Source: Hyalangium ruber (lineage in GTDB: Bacteria; Myxococcota; Myxococcia; Myxococcales; Myxococcaceae). Taken from it: 64,000 bases of DNA. The notes beneath the pieces are model-generated. The model was not told the DNA's origin and ran no database searches. It saw only the letters and a program-made list of their open reading frames with translations. Numbering within the stretch: position 1 is the first letter of the stretch; each line of letters opens with the position of its first letter. The position numbers and the translations under genes were made by a program. This document shows, piece after piece, positions 60,913-64,000 of the stretch. The stretch is taken from NCBI RefSeq assembly GCF_034259325.1, contig NZ_JAXIVS010000019.1, forward strand, positions 62,001 through 126,000, given 5' to 3'.

Positions 60913-62493
60913 TTAGCGTGGCGGTTCGGAGGTCATCACCGCCGTGGGGTTGCCGAGCCGCAGGTGTACCTCGACGCGGCGGTTGCTCTCGCGGCCCTGC
61001 TCGGTGGCGTTGGTGTCGACGGGCCGCGCCGCGCCGAAGCCCCGGGCCCGCAGCCGGTCCGCGGGCACGCCCCGCTCGATGAGGTAGCGGCGCACCGCCT
61101 CGGCGCGCTCCTTCGAGAGCGCCTGGTTGTAGTCGGGGCCGCCCACCGCGTCCGTGTGACCCTCGATGACGACGAGCGGAATCTCCGGGTGCTCCTGGAG
61201 CACCTGCGCCGCCCGGTCCAGCACGCGCGAGTTCTCGGGCGCCGTGGCGCTGCCCGTCTCGAAGAAGACCTGACCGTTGAGCACGAGCCGCTCGCGGGTG
61301 AGGGTGACGAGCTGCGGCATGTCGGCCGCGCACCCATGGTGCTCCGGCGAGCCTCGCTCCCGCACGCACGCATCCAGCACATCCACCACGCCATCCCCGT
61401 CGGTGTCGGCTTCCGGAGACGCGAGCCTGCTGGGCGCGGGAGGCGCGGAGCTCGGCGCGGAAGACTCGGGAGGCGAAGCCTCGGAGTCAGCCTCCTCTTC
61501 CTCGGACGGGGCCTCGGGCCTGCGCGGCCGCACGGGCGTGACGAACTCGTAGATGATCTCAGGCTCGGGCGGGGGATCGGGCGCGAGGGTGAAGGCCAGG
61601 CCGATGAGCACGCGGAACTGCGGGGTGCCCGGCTCCTGGCCAAAGCCCATGCCTCCCACGGCGAACACCTCCATCGTCGGCACGGGCGCATAGCGCGCTC
61701 CAGCCAGGGCCTCCACGGTGGCGGTGGTGCGGCCCTGGGAGAACGTCGCGCGCAGGCCCAGCTCGCCTCGCAGCGGCGAAGTCACCGTGGTCACCCCCGC
61801 CCCCACGCGCAGCTCGTTGCCCACCTCATCCTGTGAGCCCGAGGCATCCCCCAGCGCGACGGAGGGGCGCAGCAGCACCCCGGCTTCGAGCACGGGCGCC
61901 ACCAGGCCCAGGCGCTTGCCCACCATCACCTGGGCCCCGACGCTCGTGCCCGCCTCGCGTGCCAGCACCGACGTGCTGCCCACCGGCAGGCCCACGCCCA
62001 CCTTCAACGCCACGTCCACGAGATCTTCGGAAGCCTCGCTGAGCAACCCCAGGCGGCCCTGGAGCCAGGGCGAGCCGACGCCGCTGCTCGACGGAGAGGA
62101 GATGCCCTGCGCGGTGAGGTCATCGCCCTGCTGCAGCGCCACCACCGGCAGCCCCGCGCCCAGCTCGAGCCACGGCAGCACGCCATACGCCAGCGCCAGC
62201 ACCGCCGTGGCGCGGTCCTTCACGAGCGACAGCCGCTGCCCCTCGCTGTACACCGAGAGCGGTTTGCGCTGGTAATGGCCCACCAGCACGACGCGCAGCT
62301 CCCGGGCCGAGAGCAGCTCCGCGCCGCTCAGCACCACGGGCCCACGTCCCGGGTTGAGCTCCAGGCGCTCCAGCGAGAAGTTCGGCAGCGGCGACGACTC
62401 CTGGGCGTGGGCCGAGGCCACGGCGAGCCCCACGAGCACCAGCGCCACACCCCAACGGGCGCCGCCCCCTCGTCGATGGATGGGCAAGGACAT
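60913..62493 (-). CDS. TraB-like OmpA-family outer membrane protein
   Basis: 526 residues from the ATG at 62493. The signal peptide ends SAHAQ. A ~280-residue barrel-like region is followed by an acidic linker (EEEEADSEASPP), one type-3 repeat (EADTDGDGVVDVLDACV) and an OmpA domain (VFFETGSATAPENSRVLD, IEGHTDAVGGPDYNQALS). The order barrel, TSP3, OmpA is that of TraB. It lacks a TraA-like partner next to it. Its function is unknown, presumably envelope-peptidoglycan linkage. Confidence 0.85.
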   Translation of the reverse strand: MSLPIHRRGGGARWGVALVLVGLAVASAHAQESSPLPNFSLERLELNPGRGPVVLSGAELLSARELRVVLVGHYQRKPLSVYSEGQRLSLVKDRATAVLALAYGVLPWLELGAGLPVVALQQGDDLTAQGISSPSSSGVGSPWLQGRLGLLSEASEDLVDVALKVGVGLPVGSTSVLAREAGTSVGAQVMVGKRLGLVAPVLEAGVLLRPSVALGDASGSQDEVGNELRVGAGVTTVTSPLRGELGLRATFSQGRTTATVEALAGARYAPVPTMEVFAVGGMGFGQEPGTPQFRVLIGLAFTLAPDPPPEPEIIYEFVTPVRPRRPEAPSEEEEADSEASPPESSAPSSAPPAPSRLASPEADTDGDGVVDVLDACVRERGSPEHHGCAADMPQLVTLTRERLVLNGQVFFETGSATAPENSRVLDRAAQVLQEHPEIPLVVIEGHTDAVGGPDYNQALSKERAEAVRRYLIERGVPADRLRARGFGAARPVDTNATEQGRESNRRVEVHLRLGNPTAVMTSEPPR

Positions 62494-62674
62494 GGACGAC
62501 TCCAGGTACACGCGTACCTCGGCGCCCACTCTCCGCCGGATCAGCGGTCCGAGGAAGTTTTGCATCCCTCCCCGAAACAGCCGCTTCCTGCCCGAACTCG
62601 CCCTTGTCCCCTGGCCCCGCAATCCCCCTTTTCGCCCTTGCCGACAGTGTGTTCAATGTCATGCGAATCCCCCA

Positions 62675-62690
62675 CCTCACTGAAATGAGG
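62675..62690. promoter_or_regulatory. small inverted repeat upstream of pgi
   Basis: CCTCA-CTGAAA-TGAGG lies 70 bp before the pgi start, within the 267-bp divergent region. It could be an operator for either gene. Its significance is low without comparison. Confidence 0.3.
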
Positions 62691-62760
62691 GCTTCACACG
62701 CCTTTCCCGCTTGAAGGGGAGGCGCTAGGACAGGGGGGGAAACCCCGGCGTGGAGGAGCG

Positions 62761-64000
62761 ATGAGCCAGCGTGAGCTGTGGGAGCGGTACAAGAAGTACC
62801 TGTGCGTCTGCCCGTCCTTGGGGTTCTCGCTGGACGTTTCGCGCATGAAGTTCACGGAGGACTTCCTGGAGCAGATGCGCTGGCCCATGGAGGCCGCCCT
62901 CGATGCCATGGAAGCGCTGGAGCAGGGCGCCCTGTCCAACCCGGACGAGAAGCGCCGGGTGGGCCACTACTGGCTGCGCGCTCCGGAGACGGCCCCCGAG
63001 GCGGAGATCGGCCGAGGCATCCGCGACACGCTGGCGGACGTCCACTGGTTCGCCGAGGAGCTGCACGCCGGCCGCATCGCGCCGCAGACGGCCGAGCGCT
63101 TCACGCACCTGCTCGTCATCGGCATTGGCGGCTCGGCGCTGGGGCCGCAGCTGGTGGCGGACGCGCTGGGAACGAGCGCGGATGCGATGCGCATCTTCTT
63201 CTTCGACAACACGGACCCGGACGGCATGGACCGGGTGCTGACGCAGCTCGGCGACAAGCTGCCGGAGACGCTCACCCTGGTCATCAGCAAGTCGGGCGGC
63301 ACCAAGGAGACGCGCAACGGCATGCTGGAGGCCGAGCGCGCCTACCAGGGCCGCAAGCTCGACTTCGGCGCGCACGCGGTGGCCATTACCGGTGAGAACA
63401 GCGAGCTGGACCGGTACGCGAAGAAGAACAGCTGGCTGCGCACCTTCCCCATGTGGGACTGGATTGGCGGGCGTACCTCGGTGCTGTCGGCGGTGGGCCT
63501 GCTGCCGGCGCGGCTGCAGGGGCTGGACGTGGACGGGCTCTTGTCGGGCGCGCGGGAGATGGACCGGGCCACGCGCAACCGCGACGTGATGAAGAACCCG
63601 GCGGCGGTGATGGCGCTCATGTGGCACCACGCCAGCAACGGGCGCGGCGCCAAGGACATGGTCCTGCTTCCTTATAAGGACCGGCTGCAGCTGTTCTCCA
63701 AGTACCTCCAGCAGCTCGTGATGGAGTCGCTGGGCAAGGAGCTGGACAAGGACGGCAAGGTGGTGAACCAGGGCCTGGCCGTCTACGGCAACAAGGGCTC
63801 CACCGACCAGCACGCCTACGTGCAGCAGCTCCGCGAAGGGGTCCACAACTTCTTCGCCACCTTCATCGAAGTGCTCAAGGACCGCGAGGGCCCCTCCATG
63901 AAGGTGGAGGAGGACACCACCACCGGCGACTACCTGGTGGGCTTCCTGCTGGGCACGCGGCGGGCACTGTACGAGAAGGACCGCGAGTCGATGACGCTCA
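62761..64000 (+). CDS. pgi: glucose-6-phosphate isomerase (5' part)
   Basis: Runs off the right edge; 413 complete codons are seen. It starts [20 protein letters not shown], with GGAGGAG about 2 nt before the ATG. Sugar-isomerase (SIS) signatures are present: [44 protein letters not shown] and the [15 protein letters not shown] motif with the catalytic His. It interconverts glucose-6-phosphate and fructose-6-phosphate in the cytoplasm. The C-terminal part, including the last catalytic Lys, lies beyond the window. Confidence 0.93.
   Translation, partial: MSQRELWERYKKYLCVCPSLGFSLDVSRMKFTEDFLEQMRWPMEAALDAMEALEQGALSNPDEKRRVGHYWLRAPETAPEAEIGRGIRDTLADVHWFAEELHAGRIAPQTAERFTHLLVIGIGGSALGPQLVADALGTSADAMRIFFFDNTDPDGMDRVLTQLGDKLPETLTLVISKSGGTKETRNGMLEAERAYQGRKLDFGAHAVAITGENSELDRYAKKNSWLRTFPMWDWIGGRTSVLSAVGLLPARLQGLDVDGLLSGAREMDRATRNRDVMKNPAAVMALMWHHASNGRGAKDMVLLPYKDRLQLFSKYLQQLVMESLGKELDKDGKVVNQGLAVYGNKGSTDQHAYVQQLREGVHNFFATFIEVLKDREGPSMKVEEDTTTGDYLVGFLLGTRRALYEKDRESMTL

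Noticed and set aside
1-64000. tRNA, rRNA, insertion sequences and prophage genes
   Set aside because: None was recognised by eye. A covariance-model search could still reveal a small RNA.

Overview
This window is a GC-rich, gene-dense stretch of chromosome from a myxobacterium. The clearest marker is an adjacent traA-traB pair (45912-49732), the outer-membrane-exchange and kin-recognition system known from Myxococcales. TraA carries the Cys/hydrophobic/Arg-rich C-terminal sorting tag called MYXO-CTERM. The abundance of lipoproteins, hybrid sensory proteins, class III nucleotide cyclases, a Ser/Thr kinase, FecR/LysM proteins and Cys-rich surface repeats fits the same group, probably the suborder with Myxococcus, Archangium and Cystobacter. 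The genus cannot be fixed from this sequence alone. I see no rRNA, tRNA, insertion sequence, phage or CRISPR array.

Layout. 72-3954: two overlapping sensory proteins, one of them a histidine kinase lacking its ATPase domain. 4005-5693: a beta-helix lipoprotein. 5938-7017: convergent queD and a YhhQ-type queuosine-precursor transporter. 7130-7687: a small exported protein. 7815-17410: a seven-gene minus-strand operon, every junction overlapping, encoding two coiled-coil/PH-like membrane proteins and five lipoproteins (VWA; ASH/PKD/YfaP-like; Cys-rich with PPC; multi-IPT/TIG; Cys-rich). 17470-19721: an exported metallo-beta-lactamase-fold hydrolase, an Ig-like lipoprotein and a small exported protein. 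19861-25134: a 1757-residue protein made of about seven 198-residue repeats. 25184-31478: housekeeping and sensory genes (cyclase, greB-like, PilZ, dienelactone hydrolase, hemerythrin-like plus GAF). 31492-34025: an unusual operon pairing a proteasome/HslV-like Ntn hydrolase with a protein carrying a zinc-phospholipase-C-like motif; an intrinsic terminator sits in its 5' leader. 34327-39853: LuxR regulator, metallophosphoesterase, a thioredoxin-like lipoprotein with an in-frame UGA exactly where the first catalytic Cys should be, and a dynamin-like GTPase. 39959-44563: cyclase, Ser/Thr kinase fused to a pseudo-receiver, LysM/FecR protein. 44735-45798: two tandem XRE-type regulators with duplicated upstream regions. 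45912-49732: traAB. 49771-64000: DCC/HTTM-like membrane protein, degenerate MBL protein, SIMPL-like lipoprotein, amidinotransferase-like enzyme, a second GTPase overlapping convergently with an M23 peptidase, TetR plus fatty-acid hydroxylase, amidohydrolase, a TraB-like OmpA protein, and the 5' part of pgi.

How the parts work together. Much of the window is concerned with the cell envelope and surface: TraAB, its OmpA-type relative, the five-lipoprotein operon, and the beta-helix and M23 proteins. A second theme is signalling: kinases, two class III cyclases, FecR/LysM, PilZ, GAF and LuxR. The points most worth testing are the UGA thioredoxin, the Ntn-hydrolase operon with its leader terminator, the seven-gene lipoprotein operon, the giant repeat protein, and the sharp base-composition break inside traA that separates its recognition domain from its Cys-rich stalk.
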